From contig NC_047501.1 in the NCBI RefSeq assembly GCF_002079055.1, forward strand, positions 620,001 through 684,000: a stretch of 64,000 nt of DNA. The letters are read 5' to 3'. This document shows positions 11,758 to 26,434 of the stretch, one piece after another. The stretch is from Saccharomyces paradoxus. Lineage: Eukaryota > Ascomycota > Saccharomycetes > Saccharomycetales > Saccharomycetaceae. Under the pieces are notes generated by a model. That model made no database searches. It had not been told where the DNA came from and saw only the letters and a list, made by a program, of their open reading frames with translations. A program made the translations under genes and the position numbers. Position 1 is the first letter of the stretch; each line of letters opens with the position of its first letter.

Positions 11758-11961
11758 CTAACGCAAACGACGAGCTTCACGTTCAGATTCCATTAGAACC
11801 AAGATGTCGTTTTCTCTAACTGGGCCCTTCACGTTTCTGACAATAGTTCTGGAAGTGTCTTCCAAGAATTCGACACGGACTTGGGTGACACCACCACGAG
11901 AACCGGTTCTTCCTAAGACTTTGATGACCTTGGCTAAAGTGACTGGGGTTTTGTTATCCAT
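11758..11961 (-). CDS. RPS28A: RPS28A, small-subunit ribosomal protein eS28
   Basis: The intronless 67-residue basic protein begins [20 protein letters not shown] and ends EREARRLR, the full length of eS28. It has a small OB-like fold in the 40S head near the mRNA exit. The S. cerevisiae paralogue RPS28B lies elsewhere. The promoter shared with GLN4 contains an Abf1 consensus rather than an obvious Rap1 pair, which fits the Abf1-dependent subset of ribosomal protein genes. The codons used (GGT, AGA, GTC, TTG) are those of a highly expressed yeast gene. Confidence 0.98.
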
Positions 11962-12108
11962 GATTGCTAGCTTGGTTTCTAGGTTTGAAGCAAAGTGAAA
12001 TCGAACGCAACTGTAACTGATAATAAATCATCAATTAGACTAAAATTTCATTTTTCATTCCAAATAGTTCAACGACCAAGAAAAAAAATTTATCAAAAAA
12101 AGTGCGTG

Positions 12109-12121
12109 GTCACTCTACACG
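12109..12121 (+). promoter_or_regulatory. Abf1 site between RPS28A and GLN4
   Basis: GTCACTCTACACG fits the Abf1 consensus RTCRY-N5-ACG exactly. It lies 148 bp from the RPS28A ATG and 129 bp from the GLN4 ATG and may serve both divergent promoters. A-rich tracts adjoin it (about 12081-12100). Confidence 0.7.
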
Positions 12122-12249
12122 GCAGCGTCTGTGCAAATGAAAAATTTGTCATCGCTGGGTATAAAGATTGGGATTGATATGCTTAAAAGGGATTTGGTTA
12201 TTGTTCTGATAGGAGAGTACCAGGAGTATAGCAACGTCAATATAGTAAA

Positions 12250-14679
12250 ATGTCGTCTGTAGAAGAACTGACTCAGCTGTTTTCACAAGTTGGGTTCGAA
12301 GATAACAAGGTCAAGGAGATTGTCAAGAATAAAAAGGTTTCCGATTCACTTTACAAATTGATTAAGGAAACACCTTCGGATTATCAATGGAACAAATCTA
12401 CCAGAGCGCTAGTACATAACTTAGCATCTTTTGTCAAAGGTGCAAATCTTCCCAGGTCCGAATTGATCGTTAGCGGTATCATTAACGGTGACTTGAAGAC
12501 ATCTTTGCAAGTAAATGCAGCATTTAAATATGTAAAGGCTAATGGCGACGCATCTACCAAAGAGGGCATGAATGAAAACTCTGGAGTTGGTATTGAGATT
12601 ACTGAGGATCAGGTTAGAAATTATGTCATGCAATACATTCAAGAAAACAAAGAAAAAATTTTGAAAGAACGTTATAAACTAGTACCAGGTATTTTTGCGG
12701 ATGTTAAGAATTTAAAGGAGCTTAAGTGGGCTGATCCACGCAGTTTCAAGCCAATCATCGATCAAGAAGTCTTAAAGCTTTTGGGTCCAAAGGATGAGAG
12801 AGACTTAATCAAGAAGAAGACCAAGAATAATGAAAAGAAGAAGACTAATTCTACCAAGAAGAGCTCCGATACTTCTACAGCATCCGGTCCAAAGAGGACT
12901 ATGTTCAATGAAGGTTTCCTAGGTGATTTGCATAAAGTGGGTGAGAATCCACAAGCTTACCCAGAGTTAATGAAGAAGCACCTCGACGTCACTGATGGTA
13001 GAGTTCGTACAAGGTTCCCTCCAGAGCCCAATGGTTATTTGCATATCGGCCATTCTAAGGCTATCATGGTTAATTTTGGCTATGCTAAATATCACAATGG
13101 TACCTGTTATTTAAGATTTGACGACACTAACCCCGAAAAGGAAGCTCCTGAATATTTTGAATCAATTAAGAGAATGGTCACTTGGTTAGGCTTTAAACCA
13201 TGGAAAATAACTTATTCAAGTGATTATTTTGATGAGCTATACGGCCTGGCAGAAGTTTTGATTAAAAACGGTAAAGGCTACGTTTGTCATTGCTCTGCCG
13301 AAGAAATTAAAAGAGGCCGTGGTATCAAAGAAGATGGTACTCCAGGGGGTGAGAGGTTTGCTTGTGAGCATCGTGATCAGTCAATAGAACTAAATTTGCA
13401 AGAGTTTAGAGATATGAGAGATGGCAAGTACAAACCTGGTGAGGCCATCTTAAGAATGAAACAAGATCTAAATTCACCAAGCCCACAAATGTGGGATTTG
13501 ATTGCCTATAGAGTTTTAAATGCTCCACATCCAAGAACAGGTACTAAGTGGAGAATTTATCCCACTTACGATTTTACACATTGTTTGGTCGATTCTATGG
13601 AAAACATTACACATTCTCTATGTACCACTGAATTTTACCTATCTAGAGAAAGTTACGAATGGTTATGTGATCAGGTTCATGTGTTCAGGCCTGCTCAAAG
13701 AGAATATGGTCGTTTGAATATCACCGGTACAGTTTTATCCAAAAGAAAAATTGCTCAATTGGTGGATGAGGAATTCGTAAGAGGCTGGGACGATCCAAGA
13801 TTATTCACCCTTGAAGCTATTCGCAGACGTGGTGTTCCCCCTGGTGCCATCCTATCTTTCATTAACACATTAGGTGTTACAACAAGTACTACAAATATTC
13901 AAGTTGTTAGATTTGAGAGCGCTGTTAGAAAGTACTTAGAAGATACTACGCCAAGGTTAATGTTTGTGTTGGATCCTATTGAAGTTGTTGTGGATAACTT
14001 ATCTGACGATTATGAAGAGTTGGCAACTATTCCTTTCAGACCTGGTACTCCGGGATTTGGGGAAAGAACTGTGCCATTCACAAACAGATTCTATATAGAA
14101 AGGTCGGATTTCTCAGAAAATGTTGATGATAAGGAATTTTTCAGATTAACTCCAAACCAACCAGTCGGTTTAATTAAAGTCTCACACACGGTTTCTTTCA
14201 AAAGTTTGGAAAAAGATGAAGCTGGTAAAATCGTAAGAATTCATGTCAACTATGATAACAAGGTTGAAGAAGGTTCGAAACCAAAGAAGCCAAAAACTTA
14301 TATTCAATGGGTTCCGATTTCTTCTAAATACAATTCTCCGTTGAGAGTTGCTGAAACTAGAGTTTACAACCAATTGTTCAAGTCCGAAAATCCATCTTCT
14401 CATCCGGAAGGCTTCTTGAAGGACATTAACCCAGAAAGTGAAGTCATTTATAAAGAATCTGTTATGGAACACAACTTCGGGCACGTTGTCAAGAACAGTC
14501 CATGGGTCGTTGATTCTGTCAAAAACTCAGAATTTTATGTTGAAGAAGATAAGGATTCTAAAGAAGTTTGTAGATTCCAAGCTATGAGAGTAGGTTATTT
14601 CACTTTGGATAAGGAGAGTACGGCTTCTAAGGTTATCTTGAATAGAATAGTTAGTTTGAAGGATGCTACTTCTAAATGA
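12250..14679 (+). CDS. GLN4: GLN4, cytosolic glutaminyl-tRNA synthetase
   Basis: The 809-residue class I synthetase has the eukaryote-type N-terminal appended domain (about 1-187). A Lys-rich hinge (KKKTKNNEKKKTNS, about 188-205) follows, then the catalytic Rossmann domain with the HIGH signature at about 265-268 (EPNGYLHIGHSK) and the KMSKS equivalent VLSKRKI near 496-502. Two anticodon-binding beta-barrels form the C-terminus. It charges tRNA-Gln directly with glutamine in the cytosol. It shares a 288-bp divergent promoter with RPS28A and is followed by a TA microsatellite in its 3' flank. Confidence 0.98.
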   Translation: MSSVEELTQLFSQVGFEDNKVKEIVKNKKVSDSLYKLIKETPSDYQWNKSTRALVHNLASFVKGANLPRSELIVSGIINGDLKTSLQVNAAFKYVKANGDASTKEGMNENSGVGIEITEDQVRNYVMQYIQENKEKILKERYKLVPGIFADVKNLKELKWADPRSFKPIIDQEVLKLLGPKDERDLIKKKTKNNEKKKTNSTKKSSDTSTASGPKRTMFNEGFLGDLHKVGENPQAYPELMKKHLDVTDGRVRTRFPPEPNGYLHIGHSKAIMVNFGYAKYHNGTCYLRFDDTNPEKEAPEYFESIKRMVTWLGFKPWKITYSSDYFDELYGLAEVLIKNGKGYVCHCSAEEIKRGRGIKEDGTPGGERFACEHRDQSIELNLQEFRDMRDGKYKPGEAILRMKQDLNSPSPQMWDLIAYRVLNAPHPRTGTKWRIYPTYDFTHCLVDSMENITHSLCTTEFYLSRESYEWLCDQVHVFRPAQREYGRLNITGTVLSKRKIAQLVDEEFVRGWDDPRLFTLEAIRRRGVPPGAILSFINTLGVTTSTTNIQVVRFESAVRKYLEDTTPRLMFVLDPIEVVVDNLSDDYEELATIPFRPGTPGFGERTVPFTNRFYIERSDFSENVDDKEFFRLTPNQPVGLIKVSHTVSFKSLEKDEAGKIVRIHVNYDNKVEEGSKPKKPKTYIQWVPISSKYNSPLRVAETRVYNQLFKSENPSSHPEGFLKDINPESEVIYKESVMEHNFGHVVKNSPWVVDSVKNSEFYVEEDKDSKEVCRFQAMRVGYFTLDKESTASKVILNRIVSLKDATSK

Positions 14680-14688
14680 ATGATTTAA

Positions 14689-14693
<5 letters not shown>

Positions 14694-14721
<28 letters not shown>
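14694..14721. repeat. AT dinucleotide microsatellite 3' of GLN4
   Basis: A 28-bp perfect alternating A/T run begins 15 bp after the GLN4 stop, in the convergent spacer with LCB4. UA-rich runs like this often act as yeast 3'-end efficiency elements. Confidence 0.9.
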
Positions 14722-14953
14722 CCTATTGGTTGAAAATAATGTAATAATGTAAATCTTAACCATACCATATAATAAAGACCAACTTATAATATTGTTACGT
14801 ATTACTTATATATAACTAAGGATGTATAAATTATAATGGAAACAAAAATGGAATATAAACCATACTCCGATGATAGAAATACTATAACGCCTTTTTTCAA
14901 TGTTGTATTTCTTTTGATAAAAAAATTATTTGTAAAGGAACTTTAATGTCAAT

Positions 14954-16828
14954 CTACATGGACTCAAACTCTGTATCAATATATCTGCCGTTTCTTAGCA
15001 ATGTCTTGCATAACATTGGCATGATTTCTACTTGTAAAGGTTCTAAGGGAAATTTTTCACCATCAACTGAAAACAAACCCGACTCCACCTTTGGTATAAT
15101 TTTATAGGCCAATATTTTCGAGTGAATAACTTCTGGCTCTAATACATGGGAACCTTTATCCAGGGATAATAAAATTGGTGTCATCTTTGTCACTGGGATT
15201 CTTGCATCCGTTATGACTAAATCGATGGTACCATCCGCTGGTAATGCTGCGGGAAAAAATTTGGTGTCTTTGGCAATATATGGCATTTTCCCTGTGTAAA
15301 AAATTGTCAAATTATCAGTTAGCTCCGGATCCATTTTCTCCCAATCGCTAGGTACTGGTTCCGTCATCGGATACTTCAATTTAAAATTGTCTTCGTTGAG
15401 AAAATTCGGTGAAAGTTCATTCTTTGTATTATTGTTTTTATTGCTTTTAGATGGTAAATCCAGCGAAGAGTTCGGATCAGAGTTGGGTTCGAAGGTCAAA
15501 CATCCTTTATTTCTGTCCTTATTTTCTAAGAAATGAACTTTTAATTCCTTTTTGGATTTGGCAGCATACTTGACAAAAACTTCGCAGGGATATTTCTTAC
15601 CTTGGATAATATTGAATGCTACACCCAAATTGAACCTAATAGGTCCCATCCACCTGATGAATTCAGTGTTAATATCGGATTCTGCGATAACGCCGTACGT
15701 CTGACTTAAAAAGGATAATCTTGGCCACTCATTCATATAAGAAGGTTGAGAACAACACATTAAGTCTATTCTTGTTTCAATAGATTTGACAAGACATAGA
15801 GCGGCGTACGATGGGTTGTTTGTCCAATGACAAGAAATACTCATAGCGTTTCCTGAACCGCAAGGCAGCTGAGTTACAGCCAGTTTATTGAACGCTTCTA
15901 CCCTATCAGGTCTTCTATAAAGCCCATTAATTACTTCGTATGGAATACCATCACCCGATGCACATGCAATAGTATCATATTTGCTGATGTCCAAATCTTT
16001 AGCAATATCGATGGCGTGACGAGCATATTTCGTATACGCAATTTCTATTTTGCAGCCACTTTCTATTAATATCGGCCTTGCTTTTGTCAAGAATAAAGTC
16101 TTAGCAGTACCTTTACCACCGTGGGGGTTTATGATGACCAATATAGATCTGTTTCTCCTAGAATTTTCGTAGCTCTTCTCCAAAATTTCTTCCACCGTAC
16201 CGGAAGGAATGCGTTCCCCGCTAGCATTTATTCTCGGTTTCCTAGAAACGTGATCTATTAACAAAGTTAGTTTTTGTGGTATAACATCATGGCCCTTGGG
16301 TACAGCAAAAGTTAACTCGATCAATTGTTGATTATCTTTTATCCCTAGCGATGGTGGAGCGTCAGGTGAACTATCAGGGGTTGCTTTCAGGTTGCTCGTT
16401 TTCGTATCCCATCTGTTTTTACTCGAGGATAAGTGCGGTTCGTTTACAGGAGCCTTGTCATTGCTTAAACTATGATTCTCGATCTCGTCATTCTCGGACG
16501 AAGAGCTCAGATTCTCTGTTTGAAAAGGATCCGAAAACATTTTGCCATTACTAGGACCTTTTTGACCGGCATTTACATATTTTGCGTTCAAAATTCTGTT
16601 GAACGGAATGGTGGTATTAAGAGGCAACAGTTCTAGGGAATCATCCTCATCAAAGGAACCCCCATCAGAGCTCAAGGTTCCATCATCCAAACAGGACAAG
16701 CAACTCAGCAAGGATAGAGAATCTCCGCTTCTGAGTTGACCATGCTTATTGAACATATGGTGCGATTGCGATTTGATCAGCACACCTTCATCGGTCAAAA
16801 TAGCCCTCAGTTTTTTCTGCAACGCCAT
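14954..16828 (-). CDS. LCB4: LCB4, sphingoid long-chain-base kinase
   Basis: The 624-residue lipid kinase has the diacylglycerol-kinase-type catalytic domain. The glycine-rich [10 protein letters not shown] loop lies near 231-240 and the [13 protein letters not shown] signature near 289-301. It phosphorylates dihydrosphingosine and phytosphingosine to their 1-phosphates, mainly at ER and plasma membrane. Cys43 and Cys46 in [10 protein letters not shown] match the palmitoylation sites known in the S. cerevisiae enzyme. A low-complexity Ser/Asn insert (around 450-475) separates conserved blocks. It is convergent with GLN4 and divergent from YRM1. LCB5 is the S. cerevisiae paralogue; synteny supports LCB4. 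Confidence 0.97.
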   Translation of the reverse strand: MALQKKLRAILTDEGVLIKSQSHHMFNKHGQLRSGDSLSLLSCLSCLDDGTLSSDGGSFDEDDSLELLPLNTTIPFNRILNAKYVNAGQKGPSNGKMFSDPFQTENLSSSSENDEIENHSLSNDKAPVNEPHLSSSKNRWDTKTSNLKATPDSSPDAPPSLGIKDNQQLIELTFAVPKGHDVIPQKLTLLIDHVSRKPRINASGERIPSGTVEEILEKSYENSRRNRSILVIINPHGGKGTAKTLFLTKARPILIESGCKIEIAYTKYARHAIDIAKDLDISKYDTIACASGDGIPYEVINGLYRRPDRVEAFNKLAVTQLPCGSGNAMSISCHWTNNPSYAALCLVKSIETRIDLMCCSQPSYMNEWPRLSFLSQTYGVIAESDINTEFIRWMGPIRFNLGVAFNIIQGKKYPCEVFVKYAAKSKKELKVHFLENKDRNKGCLTFEPNSDPNSSLDLPSKSNKNNNTKNELSPNFLNEDNFKLKYPMTEPVPSDWEKMDPELTDNLTIFYTGKMPYIAKDTKFFPAALPADGTIDLVITDARIPVTKMTPILLSLDKGSHVLEPEVIHSKILAYKIIPKVESGLFSVDGEKFPLEPLQVEIMPMLCKTLLRNGRYIDTEFESM

Positions 16829-17163
16829 TATCTGTAATGAATTTCTCGCTTTTATTTTTGCTGCCAGATACTTCTGTTCTCGATAATCCCAAGTATCAGT
16901 ATGTCAAACGAGGAAAAGTACGCGACTGGATTAAACACGAATTTTTAATTTTCTTGTATGCCTTTCTTACGTTAATCATCTTTTTTGCTTCAAGACCCTT
17001 GCAGCACTTTTTTCCAGACCCGGTAGCAGGGTGACACCTCTAGTTTACAAGGCGATCCGATCCTATTACAAATATCAAGCGGTAATGAAATAATAACGGC
17101 AAGAAGCATCGAGCATTAGATGGAGAAAGCACATTGAATGGGCATGGCAATAGGGAATTGTAA
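16829..17163. promoter_or_regulatory. Divergent promoter of LCB4 and YRM1
   Basis: A 335-bp spacer separates the two starts. A 65-codon ATG frame inside it (16837-17034, plus) shows no family features and is probably chance. Unlike the YRR1 promoter, it contains no TCCGCGGA palindrome. Confidence 0.55.
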
Positions 17164-19539
17164 ATGAGCAAACGGGGCAGTTTACAGGATAGTGCTTCCC
17201 CATTGGAGGAAGCTAGTAAGAAGGCACAGAAGAGACGGAAACCAATCAAGTCATGTGCTTTTTGTAGAAAAAGGAAACTACGTTGTGACCAGCAGAAACC
17301 AGTATGTTCAACTTGTAAGATGAGAGGACGTTCTGATTGCCTGTACACAGAGGAATTTACCCACAGAATTGAGACGAAAGAGTTATTTGGTAGTACTCCA
17401 AACATTGAGTTGTTGAAAAGGATTGAGGATTTAGAGAAAAGATTAGACGACAAGGGGCTGGTGGAAGAGGCTGCAACGATGAACACGAGCCAATTTAGGA
17501 ATCCTTACGCTAATTTTTACTACTTGCAATGCAAAGGTTCAGGAAGGAGGATAATGTATGGCCCTACATCTCTCAGAACGCATCTCTCACACGATGATAA
17601 TAGGTTTGTGAACACGTACAACCAACTCTGGTCTAAAGTGAAAATCGAGAGAAATAGATGGAAAGCCAGGCATAAATGGACAATGAAGCCGGAAACTAAA
17701 GTCCTAGAGGGACCGTCGTTAGAGAACACCGATTCTGATATCTTGCAACAGGTTTGTGACGTTTTGCCGTCTTATGAACAAACATCAAAGATTATAACGG
17801 GCTTTTTCGATACTGAACTGGAAACTAATGAAGTCAGTGAAGTATTAGATAGGACTAAAATTATCAACGATTTCACTTCCTCGTTTCTTCCAAGTGACGA
17901 ACTGTTACCCAACGGTGAAAGGCGGATTGAAAAGTTATTGCCATCAACAAAGAAAAATTATTTCAAGATCGGAGTTATTTTAATGATATTGTGTATACAC
18001 CATTTCTATGAGAATACACCGGAAGAAATAGAGAAGTTTCTCATTATGTTGACGGGATTATCAACGGCTAAAGTGTTTTTTGTTGAACGTGCTCAATTTC
18101 TCTTGTTAAAATACTATCATCGAGAGCTAATTTGGGCTTGTGGAGATGACTCGCATATGATCAGTTTAGTTGACTTGTTATGCAGCACAGCAATTATGCT
18201 AGGTCTGCACTTGAATATAAGAGAAATATACAAGAATCAAGAAAATATCGTGGGGAGTATGGAAAGTTTAGAAAATTTGTGGGTCTGGGTTATATTAGCA
18301 GATTTCAACGTTTCTTTAAGTATTGGAAGATGTTCGGTAATCAGTTCCTCCTATTTTCAAGTCGACGAATGCGAGAATGATGAGAGGCTGTCTGGAAATA
18401 CAAACACTTGTTCATCGGCCGTTTTCTTTGAACAATCAAATACTTCCATGGACAAGTTAAAAAAGTTCTTAAGATTAGCCCGACCAATGTTGGAACAAAT
18501 TTATGACAAAAGCGCCTTTCCAGATTTAGCAGAAAATTGCAAAAAACTAAGGACCTTTGTAGAGACTGAATTTCATCCAATATCATATTACACTAACGCT
18601 GAATTAATACCCAAAGTTCCTTTGCGTGAAATTAAAGTCTTTGCACAGGTGTTGAATTTGCTGTTGACGTTTTATTTTTTGAGATATTTGATTTACAAGG
18701 AAAAAAACGTTGTTTTGGAGAATGACATCTTGCAAACCATTTTGGTCTCATTTTCCCTTGTAATCAACACGACTACACTATGTTTCAAATTAGACGAAAA
18801 GCATTTTCCCGAGTTCTTTGATCCTGATTGTCTTCATTTACCACCATTTATGGCTTTATCTTTAGTTTATACAAACTTTCTGTTCCCCAGGGCCTCTACC
18901 GGCTTCTGTGCCTTTCTATATCACAAGTTAACTCTTTTTGAAAAGGGCTATTATCTATCATCCAATATTAAAGATAAGGAAGTTACAGATTGGGATTTGT
19001 CGACCTTGAATATTCCGTTGGATAAAGCTATCAACTTACTTACTGCTTTCAAAATTCATTCAGACATATTTTCCAAATGGTCTAATGATAACAACAGGCA
19101 GTTAAGAATTATGATGGGCCGCTCTTATACATTTGTTATTAACATAGCCCTGGAAAGCATATATAGAGCTGTTTTGGAGAAAGTAATTAAATATAGAACC
19201 GTGGTCGAAAACGCATGGCTACAACAACTCCAGGTTGAATTGAATGGATCCTCTCCATATTCGCTTACTAATAATGTAAACAATGTAAATACGCCAATCG
19301 ATCCCAGTTTAAATGACCTGGATGTCACAAGTGGCAGTGCATTGGCGGCAAATTCTTCAGTATTACCCCCCGTGGAAGTCCCAAATAATGGTGAAAACGC
19401 TTCACATACCAATGAAACTGGACCAATTGAAACTGAACTGGCAGAGGCTATATCCAATGAATTTTGGACGGCGTACAACATTGGGTGGGAAGAACTAATG
19501 AGTCAGCCAGATTATAAATACTTATCTGATACGCAATAG
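17164..19539 (+). CDS. YRM1: YRM1, Zn2Cys6 multidrug-resistance transcription factor
   Basis: The 791-residue paralogue of YRR1 has its zinc cluster at Cys31, Cys34, Cys41, Cys48, Cys51 and Cys59 with spacing identical to YRR1. Shared stretches include RKLRCDQQKP, the block around RMYGPTSLRT, the segment STAKVFFVERAQ, and the motif GLHLNIRE. Like Yrr1 it activates membrane-transporter and drug-resistance genes; in S. cerevisiae its effect is clearest when YRR1 is absent. The linker is shorter than in YRR1 and there is no Gln run. The C-terminal FWTAYNIGWEELMSQ box is also nearly identical to YRR1 and may be an activation or partner-binding motif. Confidence 0.95.
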   Translation: MSKRGSLQDSASPLEEASKKAQKRRKPIKSCAFCRKRKLRCDQQKPVCSTCKMRGRSDCLYTEEFTHRIETKELFGSTPNIELLKRIEDLEKRLDDKGLVEEAATMNTSQFRNPYANFYYLQCKGSGRRIMYGPTSLRTHLSHDDNRFVNTYNQLWSKVKIERNRWKARHKWTMKPETKVLEGPSLENTDSDILQQVCDVLPSYEQTSKIITGFFDTELETNEVSEVLDRTKIINDFTSSFLPSDELLPNGERRIEKLLPSTKKNYFKIGVILMILCIHHFYENTPEEIEKFLIMLTGLSTAKVFFVERAQFLLLKYYHRELIWACGDDSHMISLVDLLCSTAIMLGLHLNIREIYKNQENIVGSMESLENLWVWVILADFNVSLSIGRCSVISSSYFQVDECENDERLSGNTNTCSSAVFFEQSNTSMDKLKKFLRLARPMLEQIYDKSAFPDLAENCKKLRTFVETEFHPISYYTNAELIPKVPLREIKVFAQVLNLLLTFYFLRYLIYKEKNVVLENDILQTILVSFSLVINTTTLCFKLDEKHFPEFFDPDCLHLPPFMALSLVYTNFLFPRASTGFCAFLYHKLTLFEKGYYLSSNIKDKEVTDWDLSTLNIPLDKAINLLTAFKIHSDIFSKWSNDNNRQLRIMMGRSYTFVINIALESIYRAVLEKVIKYRTVVENAWLQQLQVELNGSSPYSLTNNVNNVNTPIDPSLNDLDVTSGSALAANSSVLPPVEVPNNGENASHTNETGPIETELAEAISNEFWTAYNIGWEELMSQPDYKYLSDTQ

Positions 19540-21135
<1,596 letters not shown>

Positions 21136-21600
21136 GGTAGAGGTGAAAGCGCAGTAGAACAGGACATTACTTTCAGCACTTTTTTTTTTTCATATTCTGA
21201 ACTTCAGGAAGCGGCAAACCTATATAAATGTCTTATTTAAATGTATGTGTATACTTCTCAATGGATTTTGAATTTTATCATATAATGTGGAATCCACATT
21301 CACATTACGCATGTAGGTGATTATCCTCCGCATATGCTCTCTTTTTTTGTTTCTCTTATAACATACATAGCCTTGGAACGTTATTGCTAGCCCTTTTAAA
21401 GAAATGCGAAAAAATAGTGCATATTTATTACCTACGTAACGTGAGCTGGAGAAAAAGACAAAAATTTGCTTTCTCTGCACACCAAACCACGAACGGAAGT
21501 AATCATAACTTGTTCTGTGCCCAACGAGATACTAGCGTATTATTAGGAGTACAGAAAACAACTAGTATCAATTAGCTCTAGGATACGCACAACGAATATT
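21136..21600. other. DCS2 3' flank and MED4 promoter
   Basis: A 465-bp spacer begins with a T-rich tract (21180-21191) just after the DCS2 stop. Short frames on either strand (21220-21480, 21384-21575) show no family features. I see no RNA gene or transposon relic. Confidence 0.55.
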
Positions 21601-22455
21601 ATGTCCGTCCAAGATACTAAAGCGTTGGAATTTTCCATGGGTCACGTCAGGTCATCTTCTGTGTCACTCGTAGCGGAGGCTACCTCAAATGCGAACAGTG
21701 AAGACAAATTATCTAAGGTCCAGCTTTACGAAGATTTATGTCGATATGAAGATACGTTGAGTAAATTGGTGGAATCTGTGGATCGTTTCAAACCAAATCT
21801 AGATATTGCCAAGGATTTGATTAAAATTGATGAGGACCTATTCAACAACGTCAAACTGTTGGCCGAATATGACAATATCGATCGCAGTTTACAGAAGATT
21901 GACAAAGACTCCGAGGAATTGGATTCTAAAACCAAAAAGATACTGGAAATCTTAAATGAATGTCATGACGAGTTAAGAGCACTACCGATGCTTGAACAAG
22001 TAGAGTTCGAGAAGAACACAATCCTACAACAGAGGTCCAAAATCAATTCCACAACGTTATTGGATTATGCCACCAAGCTCTCCAAATTTACCAAAATACC
22101 ACCAACATTCGATAAAGGAACTGTGGGACCCAATAATTTCGTATGGCCCGCAGAGGATGCCCTACGAAGAGGCATGCTTGCTATGGCCTCATTACATAGT
22201 AAGGAGCTAACTAGAATACCCGGTGAAGAAGTAGAAGAAACAGAAGTACCGACCGTACCGCCATCTCAGAATGGAGTACAAAAGGAACAGATAGCCGAAA
22301 AAGAAGGTACACCAAAGGTGGACTCTTTTATATTCAATGGTACTGCTAATAAAGACAATGAGGAAGCAGGCAATACCAAAAATAAGGAAGAGGAAGATAA
22401 TAATGATGATGCCCTAGATCTTGATCTCGATTTATTTGATCCCGACGACTTTTAG
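21601..22455 (+). CDS. MED4: MED4, Mediator middle-module subunit 4
   Basis: The 284-residue Mediator subunit is predicted coiled-coil over about 35-145 (KLSKVQLYEDLCRYEDTL onward). The hydrophobic block ATKLSKFTKIPPTF (about 158-172) and NNFVWPAEDALRRGMLA (about 178-195) are conserved Med4 motifs. The C-terminal third is acidic and disordered, ending in an Asp-Leu repeat (DLDLDLFDPDDF). Med4 partners with Med9 and Med7 in the middle module that bridges activators and RNA polymerase II. It is convergent with ALE1. Confidence 0.97.
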   Translation: MSVQDTKALEFSMGHVRSSSVSLVAEATSNANSEDKLSKVQLYEDLCRYEDTLSKLVESVDRFKPNLDIAKDLIKIDEDLFNNVKLLAEYDNIDRSLQKIDKDSEELDSKTKKILEILNECHDELRALPMLEQVEFEKNTILQQRSKINSTTLLDYATKLSKFTKIPPTFDKGTVGPNNFVWPAEDALRRGMLAMASLHSKELTRIPGEEVEETEVPTVPPSQNGVQKEQIAEKEGTPKVDSFIFNGTANKDNEEAGNTKNKEEEDNNDDALDLDLDLFDPDDF

Positions 22456-22661
22456 TTGTAATAACTTGAATCGCTCCCTTTAGAAATTATAAAAAAAGTT
22501 AGACAATCATTCATGTAGGTAAATGCGTATATATAATTGCATATATATTTATTACAATATGTCAAACTGTATGAAACTAATCGAAAGTAAGCTCCTACAG
22601 GAACAGAAAAAAAAAAAAAAAAGAACGTGAGATTTCCCACACATCTGCAGTTTTTGATCAT

Positions 22662-24521
22662 CTACTGTTCCTTCTTTGAAATGGGTTTTGGTGAATATCC
22701 GCTAAAACTCATTTTTCTCACGCGTTCACCTGATCCACTTGCAGCGTTGGAAAATTCCTGCTTGAATCTTTCAAAAGCTTTAGAAAGGTTTTCTTCTTCT
22801 ATTTCAAGACCATTTTTATTTCTCCATTCTTTGTAATCATTGCGGAAATCTTCCCAGTCTTTTTTAGCATTATCCCACTTTTCTAACTCAATAGGTGGAA
22901 TTCCTAAGTTCATTTCGTCTTCTTCTGCCGTCTTTCCCTTTTCATGTTCCATCTTTGCCTTCAAAATATCACCCAAATTTGGAGAGCTTGCCGAAATGTC
23001 ATTTTCAAGCTTCTTTTGTTTTCTGAGGAATATTTCTTTAGGTTGTCTGGATTTACAGAATGCGGTTACTTGCTTAGCATATGGTCCTCTGAACAGGAAA
23101 AATGAAAAAGCAACGATAATGTGAACATAAAAATAAACGGACCCCCAAACCATCAAAGATGGCTTCAGGTCAAGGATAATAAATGGTTGCACCATATAAC
23201 CAAATGCTAGCTTAATTGCATAAATGCCAATAAAATCATAGATTATTTTAGAAGGTAATGGTGTGACACCATCTTCCCGTAAGAAAATTGGTCTAAAATT
23301 GCGTCTGTAAATTTTACCACAAGTTTGGTACAATGCCCCTGTCGCGAAAGTCAGATAGTATCCAGGTCTAGTACCATGCCAAAATGCGGAAGTTAAGAAA
23401 GTAAACAAAGTTGAGCGGAAACCAGGCTTTTTGCCCTTTTTCGTAACACGTAAATAAACAGAGTATTTTAACCACTTGTTAGTGTTCATATTCCATGCTT
23501 CCAACATTTCACGCGTACTTTGAGCTGTTTCCACGGTCCAGATGTCAATATTTCTAACACGATCCCATCTGATCTTTTGTGTCTTTGGATCATAACCATT
23601 ATAGCCTAAACCGCACAGAATACAAGATCCCTCTGAAATAGTCCAGGCAGCATAGTACTTGAATCTATGGATAAAACCCAACAAGAATAAGTAATGGATT
23701 CTGAATATAAAAGATCTCTGAGGAAAGGCATCTTTGTCCAAAACATACTTAACGGGGAAGTGCTTCATCCCGAATGCACTCAAAATCATCCAAGCAAGAC
23801 CTTGAACAACTTTCCACAATGCAAGCTTACCATTCTTTGGAATCTGTCTTCTTTCGCCAGGGTGGCGTCTTCTCATAGGCTTTTTGCTTTCAGGTAAATC
23901 ACGGAACATCTCACAATTCAACCAGCTGTCAAAATCGGCATAATCAAAACTTGGGCCAGTTAACAACGTTGAATAGAAAAAAGCATATGCCAGGAACTTT
24001 AACAAGGGTGGATGTCCTTTCACAGCACGAGATTTTTGATGTTCAGTCAAATCTTTGAAATCACTCTCGCTAGTACATGAACCATCATAGTACGACCATG
24101 CAAAGGAAGTTAGTTTCATGGCTAAAACCATTTGTGAACTTGTAATATCAACAGTAGTTTGAGTCTGTTCGTTAAGGAATTGGGCGTATATATGATTTAT
24201 TGCCAAATGGCCCATAACAAACATGAAATTCAAATGTGGCATAAATTTGGAACGGTAAAATCTTGAGATCAAGTAAGTAAACATAGTACTAATAAACAGG
24301 GTCCTGAACCCACTTACTAGATTAAGCACGCCGAATAAGTAAAACATTGACATAGAAATGATAAAACAGCATTTTAAAACTACACGCTTCTCGGGAATTC
24401 TTTTCAAGATAGCATTCAGTGGGAAGGAACCCAACAAGCAGATAGCATATCGCAGTGTAAAACTATCAATCCCATAGTTGGTAATTATCTTTGTTAAAAC
24501 AGCGTCCACGGGATTGTACAT
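22662..24521 (-). CDS. ALE1: ALE1, lysophospholipid acyltransferase (MBOAT)
   Basis: The 619-residue multi-pass ER enzyme transfers acyl chains to lysophospholipids, especially lyso-PE and lyso-PC, and contributes to lysophosphatidate acylation. The MBOAT active-site His is His382, in SAFWHGTRPGYY; the conserved Asn lies in MNTNKWLKY. About ten hydrophobic segments are visible. The C-terminus KKEQ fits the dilysine (KKXX) ER-retrieval signal. A Glu/Lys-rich cytosolic tail precedes it. It is convergent with MED4 and divergent from HEM15. Confidence 0.97.
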   Translation of the reverse strand: MYNPVDAVLTKIITNYGIDSFTLRYAICLLGSFPLNAILKRIPEKRVVLKCCFIISMSMFYLFGVLNLVSGFRTLFISTMFTYLISRFYRSKFMPHLNFMFVMGHLAINHIYAQFLNEQTQTTVDITSSQMVLAMKLTSFAWSYYDGSCTSESDFKDLTEHQKSRAVKGHPPLLKFLAYAFFYSTLLTGPSFDYADFDSWLNCEMFRDLPESKKPMRRRHPGERRQIPKNGKLALWKVVQGLAWMILSAFGMKHFPVKYVLDKDAFPQRSFIFRIHYLFLLGFIHRFKYYAAWTISEGSCILCGLGYNGYDPKTQKIRWDRVRNIDIWTVETAQSTREMLEAWNMNTNKWLKYSVYLRVTKKGKKPGFRSTLFTFLTSAFWHGTRPGYYLTFATGALYQTCGKIYRRNFRPIFLREDGVTPLPSKIIYDFIGIYAIKLAFGYMVQPFIILDLKPSLMVWGSVYFYVHIIVAFSFFLFRGPYAKQVTAFCKSRQPKEIFLRKQKKLENDISASSPNLGDILKAKMEHEKGKTAEEDEMNLGIPPIELEKWDNAKKDWEDFRNDYKEWRNKNGLEIEEENLSKAFERFKQEFSNAASGSGERVRKMSFSGYSPKPISKKEQ

Positions 24522-26434
<1,913 letters not shown>
